This document shows, piece by piece, positions 34,289 through 44,048 of a stretch of DNA of 64,000 nucleotides. The notes under the pieces are model-generated. The model saw only the letters and a program-made list of their open reading frames with translations, searched no databases and had not been told where the DNA came from. Position 1 is the first letter of the stretch. Every line of letters begins with the position of its first letter. The translations under genes and the position numbers were made by a program. The DNA is from Anaerosporobacter mobilis DSM 15930 (GTDB lineage: Bacteria; Bacillota; Clostridia; Lachnospirales; Lachnospiraceae), in the NCBI RefSeq assembly GCF_900142955.1, contig NZ_FRCP01000007.1, forward strand, positions 278,910 through 342,909, given 5' to 3'.

Positions 34289-35569
34289 CTATTCCCCCTT
34301 TGTTGATAATAATTCAGAATATTTCTTACCAGTACGAATCCCAGAATCTGTTTGATATACTTCTACCTTTACTTCAAATAAACGATCAACAGGATCCTCA
34401 CTAGATACTAGTTCTGTGTCAATTACTTTCGAACCCTCAAGCAAAGTAATTGATGCATTCGATGCTAATTTCCAAGTATTTGCTGGGTCATTACATTTCA
34501 CTTTCACTACACCTGTCAATTGATCTACGATATTTAATTCCGCTTCATTTATAGAGCTATTCTTAATCACCACCACATCCTCTGGAAAATCAGATCTATT
34601 ATAGAATAGATAAATCTGTTCTAAGGGATTTGTCCCATCCGATGTCTTGAATGTCTTTGAAAATACTTGATATTCAGTATGTAAACCTGATACATCTCCT
34701 GTTACCTTATCAGTGCCAGGAATTGAATACGAAATCTTACTTGTTAAGTTCACCACAGAAGTATCATAACTTCCATCTAACTTTATTCCATTGGTCGCTA
34801 CGATACTTGTTTCTTTGGTAATAAAGCCCTTAATCTGGTTATAAGAATACGGATAATAAGAAGGTAGAGGATTTGCAACTACATTAGCCGGTAATCCATT
34901 CGCTACTCGATCTGCATTCATGGCATCCGCTACTGCTTGGTTTTGCATCGTAAGGTAATCTAGATATGCCATATGAAGATTATAAAAATACGTGATAATC
35001 ATATTATCCATATTCGTACTAGTGTCCTTTGAATAAATCGTTTCACCACTTGCATCAACATATGAATTCCAGCTAGCAGAATAGGCTTCTGGGTCAATTA
35101 CCGCTATCTTATCACCAGTAAGATTTGTGATCTTTGGCATCTGATACTTATTCTGTACGGCGTCTGATAGTGTCTTATACAAAGCAGAATTAAGGGTTAT
35201 ATATACATCATATTCACCAATCCCATCTTTTACTCGCTTAATACAATACTCATATCTCCCATTAACCGAATCCTCACTTTTAACCTCCGCAAAACTATTC
35301 GTTATATCATATGGTGCATTCAAATTGAGCCCGATCAAATTCGAACTACCAAACAAGATTTTTAGTTGACTAAGATTCTGACCTTTTACAGTCTCCATAA
35401 TATTCTGTGCAAGAGTTGTAGTCCTTTGGATTTCTTTCGCTTTTTCATTTGTTTTTCCTGCTACAAAAAAACTATTTAAAAGTGGAACAGAGATAATTGC
35501 CAATATAGCAACGCATACAAGCAGTTCAACCAAAGTAAAACCTTTGTTCTCTTCTTTCTCTTTGCACAT
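34289..35569 (-). CDS. Large prepilin-like protein (PilV/PilE-like N-terminus)
   Basis: 426 residues from the ATG at 35569 (AAAGGAG about 11 bases upstream; a TTG at 35575 is an alternative). The leader CKEKEENKG is followed by FTLVELLVCVAILAIISVPLLNSFF, a canonical class III signal with E5, then AKEIQRTTTLAQNIMETVKG, the helix that continues in PilV-type proteins. The exported part is about 380 residues, unusually large, with a beta-rich C-terminus (YLFYNRSDFPEDVVVIKNS). Its gene lies between the pilO-like gene (24-30 bases) and the PilX-like gene (4 bases), so it is co-transcribed. Confidence 0.8.
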   Translation of the reverse strand: MCKEKEENKGFTLVELLVCVAILAIISVPLLNSFFVAGKTNEKAKEIQRTTTLAQNIMETVKGQNLSQLKILFGSSNLIGLNLNAPYDITNSFAEVKSEDSVNGRYEYCIKRVKDGIGEYDVYITLNSALYKTLSDAVQNKYQMPKITNLTGDKIAVIDPEAYSASWNSYVDASGETIYSKDTSTNMDNMIITYFYNLHMAYLDYLTMQNQAVADAMNADRVANGLPANVVANPLPSYYPYSYNQIKGFITKETSIVATNGIKLDGSYDTSVVNLTSKISYSIPGTDKVTGDVSGLHTEYQVFSKTFKTSDGTNPLEQIYLFYNRSDFPEDVVVIKNSSINEAELNIVDQLTGVVKVKCNDPANTWKLASNASITLLEGSKVIDTELVSSEDPVDRLFEVKVEVYQTDSGIRTGKKYSELLSTKGE

Positions 35570-35599
35570 AAACAACTACACTCCTTTCAAAAACCTTAA

Positions 35600-36322
35600 C
35601 TAATGAATAGTACCAAATATGTTATCTTTACCAAAGTTTGTTATACCAGTATTCGGTTCCTCATATTCATTGGTTGCTTCCTCTAATGTATAGATATTCA
35701 TTGTAAGTTCACCAATTAATTCACCCGTATCTCCATCAAACACAACAGATATGGATTGTATTGCTCGCATATACTGATATTCATTAATATAGGTAGCCAT
35801 CTTTTTCAACTCTTCGTAACTACATTTGAATTTCATATCAACTGCATAATTATATCCGGTTTGCACAAACTGAGCTTCTGATGAACCCGTTGAGGTATCA
35901 CCTGTTGTATTGTCTGTATTCTCTGCGTTTGTTTGGCCTTGGTCCAATACTAGATTTGTAATCAAGGCTTTATCATAGAGATTTATCTCATAAATCTCTA
36001 CTCCTAGATTCTTTTCCATATTTCTAATAAACATAATATTAGATTCCGGTGTTTCTTCCTTAACAAATTCCGCCCGAATTGCCTCCATCTTTTCATTACA
36101 TTCTGTTATTCCATTGGTATACATTGACTTATTAATGTTCATCAATTCCAAAGATGCAACACGGTCCTCTAGATCTGTAATCTTTTGATTATTAGCAGTA
36201 GCTCTATTCGTTAATACAACATATCCAAATTGATATGCCACAAACAAAAGTACAAATGCTAGTAATATTAAGAGCAATTTCTTCTCTTTCATAGAAATAT
36301 CTATTTGCATTTTTTTCTTCAT
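35600..36322 (-). CDS. pilO: PilO-like inner-membrane alignment protein
   Basis: 240 residues. A short cytoplasmic start, one membrane span at about residues 15-33 (LLLILLAFVLLFVAYQFGYVVL), a coiled-coil segment (ANNQKITDLEDRVASLEL) and then an alpha/beta C-terminal domain (YNYAVDMKFKCSYEELKKMA) with a ferredoxin-like pattern, matching PilO/GspM. It should pair with the PilN part of the fusion upstream to connect the pilus motor to the membrane platform. It follows the PilM-PilN fusion by about 115 bases. A polar Thr/Asp/Ser insert (TENTDNTTGDTSTGSS) is not typical. Confidence 0.75.
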   Translation of the reverse strand: MKKKMQIDISMKEKKLLLILLAFVLLFVAYQFGYVVLTNRATANNQKITDLEDRVASLELMNINKSMYTNGITECNEKMEAIRAEFVKEETPESNIMFIRNMEKNLGVEIYEINLYDKALITNLVLDQGQTNAENTDNTTGDTSTGSSEAQFVQTGYNYAVDMKFKCSYEELKKMATYINEYQYMRAIQSISVVFDGDTGELIGELTMNIYTLEEATNEYEEPNTGITNFGKDNIFGTIH

Positions 36323-36438
36323 ACTATCTTAAACGCCCCTCTCCATATCTGGTGATTTAGTACATCTACTCCCATTCAATATCACAAGTTAGCTTGGTTT
36401 CAGCATTAATGAAGTGTGAACATCTTATTGTTCGCACT

Positions 36439-38082
36439 TTATTCTTCTACTTGTGTAGTAGCATACGTACACGTTAATGTGGTATTCAATTTAACAATTC
36501 CATTATCATCTTTATTCTCCACAATAACTCCCACTAGTATAGAATTGATTTCCGGGAATTTCTTTATCTCCATTACAAACTGTGCAATCTCTTCTTTACT
36601 ATTGGCAACAACACCGAATGCCAAACCTTCACTCCCTGATGACATAGATGTAATCTCCACATTCTTAGGCATTGATTTTTGCATCTCTTCTAAAACCGTT
36701 ACTAAAGAACTGTTCTTAGTAGGCAAAGACTGGTATAGTGCATCTAGTGCATTATATTGTTGCGTAGCTAATATATACTTTGAGTTCAATATCTCTATCT
36801 CAGATAATTGCTCTTCTTTTACTCTAAGCGCTTCTAATTCACTCTTCGAGCTGCTATATTGAATAAAACTTACTGCAACAAATATAACAGAGGCAATTGC
36901 TGCGAATAACACAACCACTATACTTGTCTGCATACTTCTTCGCTCTTTCTCAGCCTGCACATCTTCTGGTACAAAATCCAAAGGTTTCATTGCGGCACCA
37001 ATACTTGAAACATATGCACTTTCGTCAAATTCTCCCTGAATCTCAGTAAAGTTTACTCCTATTAGATGATCAATCCTTTTAACATCAATTCCTGTTTCAT
37101 TGCTTATTAATTTGTGAATACCTCTTATCTTAGCTCCAATACCCGTAATATAGATCGTATTGATTTTCTTCTCTTTAAACTTTGATAAACAATATTCCTG
37201 TACACGGATTACATTACTGATAAGATAGCTTATTGTACTCGTTGCTTCTTCCTTAGCATGCAATTCTTGCATCTGCTTGTTATATAGAACTTCCGATCCC
37301 TCATAGGTTGCCGCTGCCTCTGACATATGAATCGATTGGTTTAATTTCCCGTTCAAGATATGTTCTTTTTGTAATAAATCAAGTGCTTCTAAGGATGTCG
37401 ATGCAGCATAACTACTACTATTAATAATTGAATCAATTAGATTCTCAATTCCATATGGAATTGTTCTTTGTAATAATAAAATACTGTCTTCAAGTATGTA
37501 GATAATCGAACTCTGTTCATTCATCTGCAATACCATCTGTACACCAGCTGCGGTTTGTTTCTTCACAATCTGAAATGTACTATTACCTATATAGTCAATC
37601 GCCACAATAGTAAGACTCATCATCTCTGCAACATTATAATAATTCTTAATCAAATTATTAGGGGCTGCCAAAACCAACAATCGAATATGACGGTCTTCTG
37701 GCGCTGTCTTCTTATCTAACACATTATACGTTACCGTATAATCCTCCAAATTCATCGGGAAATATTCTGTAAGATTTGCTTGCACAACATCTCTAATACG
37801 ATTATCTTTCACACAAGGAATCGTTACTTCCCTACTTGTAATCTTCGTAGATGCTACGGTGAATACGACATGCGTAGAACGCATCCCAGCATTCTGAATT
37901 TCCGTTCTTAAGCAATCTACAAATCGATCTTTGTCTCTTATATACCCATCCTCTACGGTATTATCTGGTGTAGCAAAGGTTATACATCGATATACCTTTG
38001 GTGACTTACTATGATAGTCAATCTCACACACTTTAGTCAGTGTGATACCTATCTCAATACTTAATACCTTCTTTACCGCCAT
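36439..38082 (-). CDS. PilM-PilN fusion protein
   Basis: 547 residues from the ATG at 38082, chosen since GGAGGAAG lies 7 bases upstream (an ATG 18 bases earlier is poorer). Residues 1-345 are an actin-like PilM ATPase (VLSIEIGITLTKVCEI, ITSREVTIPCVKDNRIRDVV and an IYITGIGAKIRGIHKLISNE block). After a linker comes one membrane span at about residues 385-405 (TSIVVVLFAAIASVIFVAVSFIQ), a coiled coil, and a PilN-like ferredoxin domain (KSMPKNVEITSMSSG). In Proteobacteria PilM and PilN are separate proteins joined by a short PilN tail; here the two are one chain. That would fix their 1:1 ratio. Confidence 0.85.
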   Translation of the reverse strand: MAVKKVLSIEIGITLTKVCEIDYHSKSPKVYRCITFATPDNTVEDGYIRDKDRFVDCLRTEIQNAGMRSTHVVFTVASTKITSREVTIPCVKDNRIRDVVQANLTEYFPMNLEDYTVTYNVLDKKTAPEDRHIRLLVLAAPNNLIKNYYNVAEMMSLTIVAIDYIGNSTFQIVKKQTAAGVQMVLQMNEQSSIIYILEDSILLLQRTIPYGIENLIDSIINSSSYAASTSLEALDLLQKEHILNGKLNQSIHMSEAAATYEGSEVLYNKQMQELHAKEEATSTISYLISNVIRVQEYCLSKFKEKKINTIYITGIGAKIRGIHKLISNETGIDVKRIDHLIGVNFTEIQGEFDESAYVSSIGAAMKPLDFVPEDVQAEKERRSMQTSIVVVLFAAIASVIFVAVSFIQYSSSKSELEALRVKEEQLSEIEILNSKYILATQQYNALDALYQSLPTKNSSLVTVLEEMQKSMPKNVEITSMSSGSEGLAFGVVANSKEEIAQFVMEIKKFPEINSILVGVIVENKDDNGIVKLNTTLTCTYATTQVEE

Positions 38083-38113
38083 ACATCTTCCTCCATCCAA
38101 TGGATTTCGTTTT

Positions 38114-38866
38114 TTACCTCATCAAATACTCCATATATCTATGTATTAACTCTTCCCCATAAAGAGCAGAAAACAAAATCCCGATTGCTAGATAAGGCCC
38201 AAATGCTAGTTGGTGCCCTACCTTTGAAACTTTCATACGTATACTATGAATCACTGCTCCTAACAAACAAGCAATCCACAACGCTAAAATACTTGGCCAA
38301 ACTCCAAGGAATGCACCTGCTCCAATCATCAATTTGATATCTCCATCTCCAATTCCTCTTTTCTTGGTCAAGAGATACAGAGCAAACAAGAAACCACTTA
38401 CACCTATCATCCCCCATAAATGATTACTCACATTCTTATAGTCAAAGCAAGTATATACCAATCCAATTATCAGAACACATATATTAATTCCAATGGGAAT
38501 ATAATAGGTCCTAAAATCAATAACACTCAACACAAGTAATATAGAACACAATAAACACAACAGAATTCCATATGGTGTAATACCTACTCTGTGTATGATA
38601 ATTACATACAGTACTCCGTTAAGCGCCTCCATCAATGGGTATTGTATGGATAATTTCGTGCCACAGCTTCTGCATCTTCCTCTTTGAAGTAGATAACTGA
38701 ATACGGGAATTAATTCATACCACCTAAGTGTATGTCCACAGGTCATACAATGCGAACGCTCCTTCACAATGTCTTCTTCTTTTGGAATTCGATAAATGCA
38801 TACATTGAGAAAGCTCCCAATGACGATTCCATATAGAAATATTACTATGTATTTGGATATTTGCAT
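38114..38866 (-). CDS. pilD: Prepilin peptidase (A24 family)
   Basis: 250 residues, about seven membrane spans. The first loop carries the zinc-binding quartet CMTCGHTLRWYELIPVFSYL...RGRCRSCGTKL and the first catalytic aspartate region (SVIDFRTYYIP); the second aspartate lies in GIGDGDIKLMIGAGAFLG, the family G-x-GD motif. It cuts and methylates the prepilins of this operon at the inner face of the membrane. The first span reads IVIFLYGIVIGSFLNVCIYRIP, the A24 leader. The ATG at 38866 follows AAGGAGGAGCTCCCA. Complete and very probably functional. Confidence 0.93.
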   Translation of the reverse strand: MQISKYIVIFLYGIVIGSFLNVCIYRIPKEEDIVKERSHCMTCGHTLRWYELIPVFSYLLQRGRCRSCGTKLSIQYPLMEALNGVLYVIIIHRVGITPYGILLCLLCSILLVLSVIDFRTYYIPIGINICVLIIGLVYTCFDYKNVSNHLWGMIGVSGFLFALYLLTKKRGIGDGDIKLMIGAGAFLGVWPSILALWIACLLGAVIHSIRMKVSKVGHQLAFGPYLAIGILFSALYGEELIHRYMEYLMR

Positions 38867-38902
38867 TGGGAGCTCCTCCTTATAGTTAGTTTTTTGAATT
38901 TA

Positions 38903-39391
38903 TTATGGTGTTGCTATTTGTTTCATTGCTTTAACTGTTACTGCTCCTATAGCGTCTTTAGTAGCATCAACTGCTATATTAATTTCAAACGCATTCATAT
39001 CCGTTTCTTTCGGAAGTGGATACGATCCTCCTAGAATTTCCTCTAATTCAACCATTAACTTACTATCTTTATTAGTATTGGTATACGAAAAATTTGCTTT
39101 AGCAGATCCATTTACGACAATTTTAATACTACCTGACCCTTCTGCTACTTCAGCATAGACATCCTCATTTGCTAACGCTGTATTAACTGCCGTTTTATAC
39201 GCTGAGATATTTGTGGCATCAACCGATTTTCTAGACTGTCCAATATACTTCATTACCTGTGGTGCAATAACAATTGCCAAAATCGCCATAATAGCAATAA
39301 CAACAATTAACTCTACGAGCGAAAAACCTTTGTTCTTCCCCTCCTTTTTCTTCATTTCTTGATTGCATACTTCCATAATTTCTGTTTTCAT
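38903..39391 (-). CDS. pilA: Major type IV pilin candidate
   Basis: 162 residues with the best class III signal in the operon: a leader of 22 residues ending KNKG, then FSLVELIVVIAIMAILAIVIAPQVMKYIGQSRKSVDATN, with E5 and the uninterrupted N-terminal helix. The remaining about 100 residues have alternating strands and no cysteine pair, a Gram-positive style small pilin body (LEEILGGSYPLPKETDMNAFEI). Its place between pilC and pilD, with a strong ribosome site AAGGAGAG and a 125-base gap upstream, suits high expression. Cleavage by the neighbouring PilD is expected. Confidence 0.88.
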   Translation of the reverse strand: MKTEIMEVCNQEMKKKEGKNKGFSLVELIVVIAIMAILAIVIAPQVMKYIGQSRKSVDATNISAYKTAVNTALANEDVYAEVAEGSGSIKIVVNGSAKANFSYTNTNKDSKLMVELEEILGGSYPLPKETDMNAFEINIAVDATKDAIGAVTVKAMKQIATP

Positions 39392-39516
39392 TTACCTCTC
39401 TCCTTTTAATTCATTCTATTGCAACTAAGTGATTCTGTAACGTTCTATACCAAACTCCCCCATATAGCTGTCACAAAATCAATTAGATGTTGCCCCATAT
39501 ATCAGGTAGTAACAAT

Positions 39517-40731
39517 TTACAGATTGTCTACACCCTTATACATCGTTACCATTGGTAACATAATAGAGATTACTAGGAACCCTACTATTACAGCTAAAAC
39601 TACTATAATCAATGGTTCAATTACAGCTGTTAAAGATTCTGTTGCCATTTCTACTTCCTCTTCAAAGTAATCTGCCACGCAATCTAGCATATCTTCTAAG
39701 TTTCCGGTTTCCTCACCGATATTGACCATCTGATAAATCATAGCAGGAAATATTCCACTTTCCTTTAATGGTAGAGATAACGGAATACCTCTAGCGACCT
39801 CTTCTCTTGCGTTCATTAATACTTGTTTGATTACCACATTATCCATTGTTCTTGCCGTAATCTCAATAGCATCAATCAAAGATATACCAGACCTTAATAA
39901 GGTACTGAGTGTTCTAGCAAGTCTAGCGCATGCATTCTTCTTTATCAGCTTTCCAAACAGTGGTATTCTCAGCGACATATTTGCTAAGATAATTTTCCCA
40001 TTTGGCATAGCAGCGAAACCTCTAAATGCTGCTATAATTGCTGCAATTACTAGAACTACTACATACCATTTATGTTGCATAAAATCACTCATGGCTATAA
40101 CCATTCGTGTTGGTAATGGCATTTCAACATTCATCTGTGAAAACATGGTTAGGAATTTCGGAATTACATACGATAGCATTATGATAATAACCACGACTGC
40201 TACACAGGCTACAACAATCGGATAAATCATGGCCTTCTTCATCATAGATTTTAATTTAGCATCTTTTTCAAAATGAATCGCGATTCTTTCCAATGAACCC
40301 TCTAAACTTCCTGACGTTTCTCCCGCTTCCACCATATTAATTAAAATTGGTGGAAATATCTTTCCTTGCCTCCTCATTCCATCCGCTAATGTTTCTCCAC
40401 GTTCCACATCGTTTCTAACTTCTGCAATGGCTTTCTTAAATACCTTTTTTTCTGTTTGCTCTTCTAACATATGTAAAGCGACTGTAATCGAAACCCCAGC
40501 TGACAAGACACTGCCAAACTGCCTGCAAAATGCACTCAAATCTCTTGGCTTAACTGGATTACCAATACTAATATTAATATCCCGTGTTAATAGATTCTGT
40601 GGAATAATTGATATGGGTATATAGCCAGCTGCACGAAGGGAGACATTTACTTTATCCTCATTCGTTGCTTCCATTGCTCCTTTTTGCTCTTTTCCTCTAC
40701 TATCAATTGCAATATACGAAAAACTAGCCAT
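39517..40731 (-). CDS. pilC: Type IV pilus inner-membrane platform protein
   Basis: 404 residues with two T2SSF repeats: one beginning LSAFCRQFGSVLSAGVSITVAL and one LARTLSTLLRSGISLIDAI, each followed by a conserved GE-x-T/S-G-x-L motif (VEAGETSGSLEGSLERIA, VNIGEETGNLEDMLDCVA) and a membrane span. Three spans are visible. PilC carries pilin from the membrane onto the growing filament and is turned by PilB/PilT. Its ATG overlaps the stop codon of pilT by one base, with GGAGG in the pilT end, so translation is coupled. Confidence 0.94.
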   Translation of the reverse strand: MASFSYIAIDSRGKEQKGAMEATNEDKVNVSLRAAGYIPISIIPQNLLTRDINISIGNPVKPRDLSAFCRQFGSVLSAGVSITVALHMLEEQTEKKVFKKAIAEVRNDVERGETLADGMRRQGKIFPPILINMVEAGETSGSLEGSLERIAIHFEKDAKLKSMMKKAMIYPIVVACVAVVVIIIMLSYVIPKFLTMFSQMNVEMPLPTRMVIAMSDFMQHKWYVVVLVIAAIIAAFRGFAAMPNGKIILANMSLRIPLFGKLIKKNACARLARTLSTLLRSGISLIDAIEITARTMDNVVIKQVLMNAREEVARGIPLSLPLKESGIFPAMIYQMVNIGEETGNLEDMLDCVADYFEEEVEMATESLTAVIEPLIIVVLAVIVGFLVISIMLPMVTMYKGVDNL

Positions 40732-41783
40732 TAAAACAACCTCCTCTCTAACGCCACTCGATCTTGTGCAAATATAAGTGCTTCATCCACACTTATTTCT
40801 CGCTTGGTACACAACTCAAAGAGATGATCATCCATTGTTTGCATTCCAATTTTTTTACTTGTCTGTAAGACAGACGTAATTTGATACGTCTTTGATTCTC
40901 GAATTAAGTTCTTAACAGCGTTCGTAGCATGCATAACTTCAAAAGCTGCAATTCTTCCTTTTCCATTTTCTTTTGGTATAAGCTGTTGTGATATAACGGA
41001 TTCAAGTACTGTTGCCAATTGAACTCTCACTTGCTGTTGTTGAAAAGGTGGAAAAACATCAATAATACGATCAATTGTGCTAGCTGCGCCAATTGTATGT
41101 AGTGTGGAGAATACCAAATGTCCTGTTTCAGCTGCTGTTATTGCAATGGAAATCGTATCTAGATCTCTCATCTCACCTACAAGGATAACATCAGGATCTT
41201 CTCGCAAAGCAGCTCGTAAGGCATTGGCATAACTATTCGTATCCAAACCAACTTCTCTTTGATTCACAATTGATTTCTTATGAGAATGCAAATACTCTAT
41301 TGGATCCTCTAGTGTGATAATATGTTGACTATAATTACTGTTAATTAAATCAATCAGCGATGCCAGGGATGTAGACTTGCCACTTCCAGTAGGTCCTGTA
41401 ACAAGGACTAACCCTCTTTTTTTCTGTGCCAAATCCATTACCGATTCTGGTATTCCAAGTGACTCAGGTGTAGGGATTTTTGTTCCTACCAACCGAAGTA
41501 CTGCTGCATAGGATCCACGTTGTTTGAAAACATTAACACGATATCTCCCTAAGTTAGGTATGGAGTAAGAAAAATCAACTTCCCCCTCCTCTGTCAACCT
41601 GCTTTCTAACCGTTGATTTAACATAGGTCTTATAATCGCATCGGTATCTGTTGGAGCCAACTTCGGTAGTTCTAGGTCAACTAATCTACCATTTACACGA
41701 CATTTTGGTGATATACCCACCGTAATATGCAAATCAGATGCACCTAACTCTTTTGCAGTAAATAACAAATCATCTATTGTCAT
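40731..41783 (-). CDS. pilT: Type IV pilus retraction ATPase
   Basis: 350 residues from the ATG at 41783 (MTIDDLLFTAKELGASDLHITVG, the normal PilT start); an upstream TTG at 41807 overlaps the AAAGGGG site. Walker A GPTGSGKSTSLASL, the Asp box LEDPIEYLHSHKKS, Walker B EDPDVILVGEMRD, the His box HLVFSTLHTIGAASTIDRI and the PilT-specific C-terminal motif AVKNLIRESKTYQI (family AIRNLIRE) are all present. It drives pilus retraction. It lies between pilB (21-45 bases) and pilC. Its presence predicts twitching or DNA-uptake ability rather than secretion only. Confidence 0.92.
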   Translation of the reverse strand: MTIDDLLFTAKELGASDLHITVGISPKCRVNGRLVDLELPKLAPTDTDAIIRPMLNQRLESRLTEEGEVDFSYSIPNLGRYRVNVFKQRGSYAAVLRLVGTKIPTPESLGIPESVMDLAQKKRGLVLVTGPTGSGKSTSLASLIDLINSNYSQHIITLEDPIEYLHSHKKSIVNQREVGLDTNSYANALRAALREDPDVILVGEMRDLDTISIAITAAETGHLVFSTLHTIGAASTIDRIIDVFPPFQQQQVRVQLATVLESVISQQLIPKENGKGRIAAFEVMHATNAVKNLIRESKTYQITSVLQTSKKIGMQTMDDHLFELCTKREISVDEALIFAQDRVALERRLF

Positions 41784-41828
41784 AATAACAAACATGCCCC
41801 TTTCCAAAGTCTTCTCTATTGCACGCTA

Positions 41829-43532
41829 CTACACCTTTGCAATAATCTTCATCAGCTCTGCTACTGATGTAATTCCTTCCAAGACATGCTTCACTCCTGC
41901 CTTATGTAAAGTAACCAATCCCTCTTTTTCTGCTGTCTTTTTGATTGCTTCCGCACTTGCTTTATGACTAACACACTCCTTAACAGCTGTTGTTATTGGC
42001 ATAATTTCATAAACACCGATTCTTCCTATATACCCTGTGTCATTACACATATGGCACCCACACGGTACATACACCGTAACTTCTTCCTCTACATCGATTC
42101 CAAGAATCTGTTTTTCAAATGGGTCTGCTAGTCTCCCTTGTTTACAATATGAGCATAACCTTCTTACTAATCGTTGCGCAATTACTCCAACCACAGAATC
42201 CGCAATCAAATATGGTTCAATCCCCATATCAACAAGTCTTATAATACTGCTTGCTGCATCATTCGTATGTAACGTACTAACCACAAGATGCCCTGTTATA
42301 GATGCTTTAACCGCGATTTCCGCCGTTTCGCTATCTCTCATCTCTCCAATCATTATGATATCAGGGTCCTGTCTTAAGATAGATCTAAGAGCAGATGCAA
42401 ACGTTAAGTCTGCTTTCGTATTAACTTGTACTTGATTAACACCATCAACATTTGCCTCTACCGGATCTTCAACTGTTATTATATTAACATCTTCTTTGTT
42501 TAACTCACTTAATGCGGTATAGAGTGTCGTTGATTTACCACTTCCGGTAGGACCAGTTACCAATATAATCCCGTAGGGATTTGATAATATACGATTAAAC
42601 TTGTCCATTTCATCGCTTGAGAACCCCAATTCCAATTTACTCTTTGTTAGTCCATGTTTTGCGGTTAATCTCATAACAACTTTCTCACCATACACAGTAG
42701 GTAGAATAGATACACGAATATCATATTCTTGTTTATCAATAATACTTGTGATTCTACCATCTTGTGGTTTTCTCTTCTCTGATATATCCATCTCACCGAT
42801 AACTTTAATTCTAGCTACTAACGCAGATAGCAAGGAATAATCGTATTTCATAACCTCAGTTAAAACACCATCGACGCGGTAACGTACTCTGATACTTTCT
42901 TTCAAAGGTTCAATATGTATGTCGCTTGCTCGTTGTCTAACTGCTTGTTCGATTATTTTCTTAATCAATAAAACTATGGGAGAGTTTTTGACATCCTCTT
43001 TATCTTCTTCCTTACCTTCTAGGTTCGGATACAGATTCTCTCTCTCTTTGCTATACCGTTCAGCAACCGCCATCGCCTCTGCATTACCATAATATTTCTC
43101 AATTGCTGTTATAATCTCCGTTGGTGTCGCAACCACTGCTTCAATTTGATAATTAGTTACAATTGCCAAATCATCAATTGCTACAATATCTAACGGATCT
43201 GACATCGCTACTCGCAATACATTCGGATAATTTTCTTTAAATTCATAAGGCATCATACTGTATTTACGTAAAATATTCTCATTTGACAATCGTATAATAG
43301 ATTCCTCAATACGAATTCGGCTCAAATTCACAACATCTAGTCCTAACTGTGTATGTAACGCTTCAACAATATCTTGTTCGGATATCATATTCATATCCAC
43401 CAACGTTTCACCAAGTTTCTTTCGCGTCAGCTTCTGTTTAGCTAAAGCCACCACTAATTGATCTTGTGTAATACAATTAGATGCAATTAATAAATCCCCA
43501 AGTCTTTTTCTTTTCTTACTGTAAAATTCCAT
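41829..43532 (-). CDS. pilB: Type IV pilus extension ATPase
   Basis: 567 residues. The N-terminal MshEN-like domain (residues 1-150, KRLGDLLIASNCITQDQLV, GETLVDMNMISEQDIVEAL) is the type that can bind c-di-GMP in some homologs. The ATPase domain has Walker A GPTGSGKSTTLYTAL, Asp box VEDPVEANVDGVNQV, Walker B QDPDIIMIGEMRDSETAEIA and His box HLVVSTLHTNDAASSIIRL. A tetracysteine zinc site (CSYCKQG and CGCHMC) marks PilB/GspE. First gene of the operon, with promoter candidate at 43597-43625. It extends the pilus. Confidence 0.94.
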   Translation of the reverse strand: MEFYSKKRKRLGDLLIASNCITQDQLVVALAKQKLTRKKLGETLVDMNMISEQDIVEALHTQLGLDVVNLSRIRIEESIIRLSNENILRKYSMMPYEFKENYPNVLRVAMSDPLDIVAIDDLAIVTNYQIEAVVATPTEIITAIEKYYGNAEAMAVAERYSKERENLYPNLEGKEEDKEDVKNSPIVLLIKKIIEQAVRQRASDIHIEPLKESIRVRYRVDGVLTEVMKYDYSLLSALVARIKVIGEMDISEKRKPQDGRITSIIDKQEYDIRVSILPTVYGEKVVMRLTAKHGLTKSKLELGFSSDEMDKFNRILSNPYGIILVTGPTGSGKSTTLYTALSELNKEDVNIITVEDPVEANVDGVNQVQVNTKADLTFASALRSILRQDPDIIMIGEMRDSETAEIAVKASITGHLVVSTLHTNDAASSIIRLVDMGIEPYLIADSVVGVIAQRLVRRLCSYCKQGRLADPFEKQILGIDVEEEVTVYVPCGCHMCNDTGYIGRIGVYEIMPITTAVKECVSHKASAEAIKKTAEKEGLVTLHKAGVKHVLEGITSVAELMKIIAKV

Positions 43533-43596
43533 AATAACCTGTTTATCCTTCCCATTTTAGCCATTATTTCCTTTTATATCTCATTCATTTCCACCA

Positions 43597-43625
43597 ATTA
43601 TAACATCCAAAGTTAGCTTTTACAA
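43597..43625 (-). promoter_or_regulatory. Promoter candidate for the pilus operon
   Basis: Minus strand: TATAAT (43597-43602), with a weak TTTGTA -35 about 18 bases upstream, about 65 bases before the pilB start. The stretch 43626-43986 is gene-free and AT-rich; I searched it for a c-di-GMP riboswitch core (GGGACGCAAAGC-like) and found none. Confidence 0.4.
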
Positions 43626-43986
43626 ACATTTATGGTAATTATTTACTTGTAACATTTTAAGTTATCGTGTCAATTGTGCACGTTTTCTATAGAATATCGT
43701 CATATATCTGCATAATATGTATAAAAAACACAACCGATTATAGGCCATTTGCAGTGTTTTATTTCGTATTTTTTCGTTAATCTTAAATATGTAGTATTTT
43801 GATTAACCCTTTTTCCTTCACACCTTTTTCAACCATATAAGCATATGCAATGTTTCATTCCATTTATTCCTATTATTTAGTATCATTTTAATCTAATATA
43901 GGGTTTTAGATATTAATAATCCATTTAAATATTTACTAAACTCTATAAACTAATAAAGCTTGCCTTCCTAACCTAAGGGCAAAAAT

Positions 43987-44029
43987 AAAACGAAACATAC
44001 TTGTTAAGCAACACAAATACGTTTCGTTT
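43987..44029 (-). terminator. Terminator behind recG
   Basis: Long imperfect stem (outer arms AAACGAAAC/GTTTCGTTT, loop GCTT) 20 bases behind the recG stop, followed on the minus strand by TTTTATTTTT. A typical rho-independent terminator isolating the housekeeping genes from the pilus operon. Confidence 0.8.
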
Positions 44030-44048
44030 CTACTTAATTATTCTATTA

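Noticed and set aside
36416..36862. 148-codon plus-strand frame
   Set aside because: Antisense to the PilN part of the fusion gene.
43533..44048. c-di-GMP riboswitch upstream of pilB
   Set aside because: Looked for a GGGACGCAAAGC-like core and paired stems on the minus strand and did not find them.
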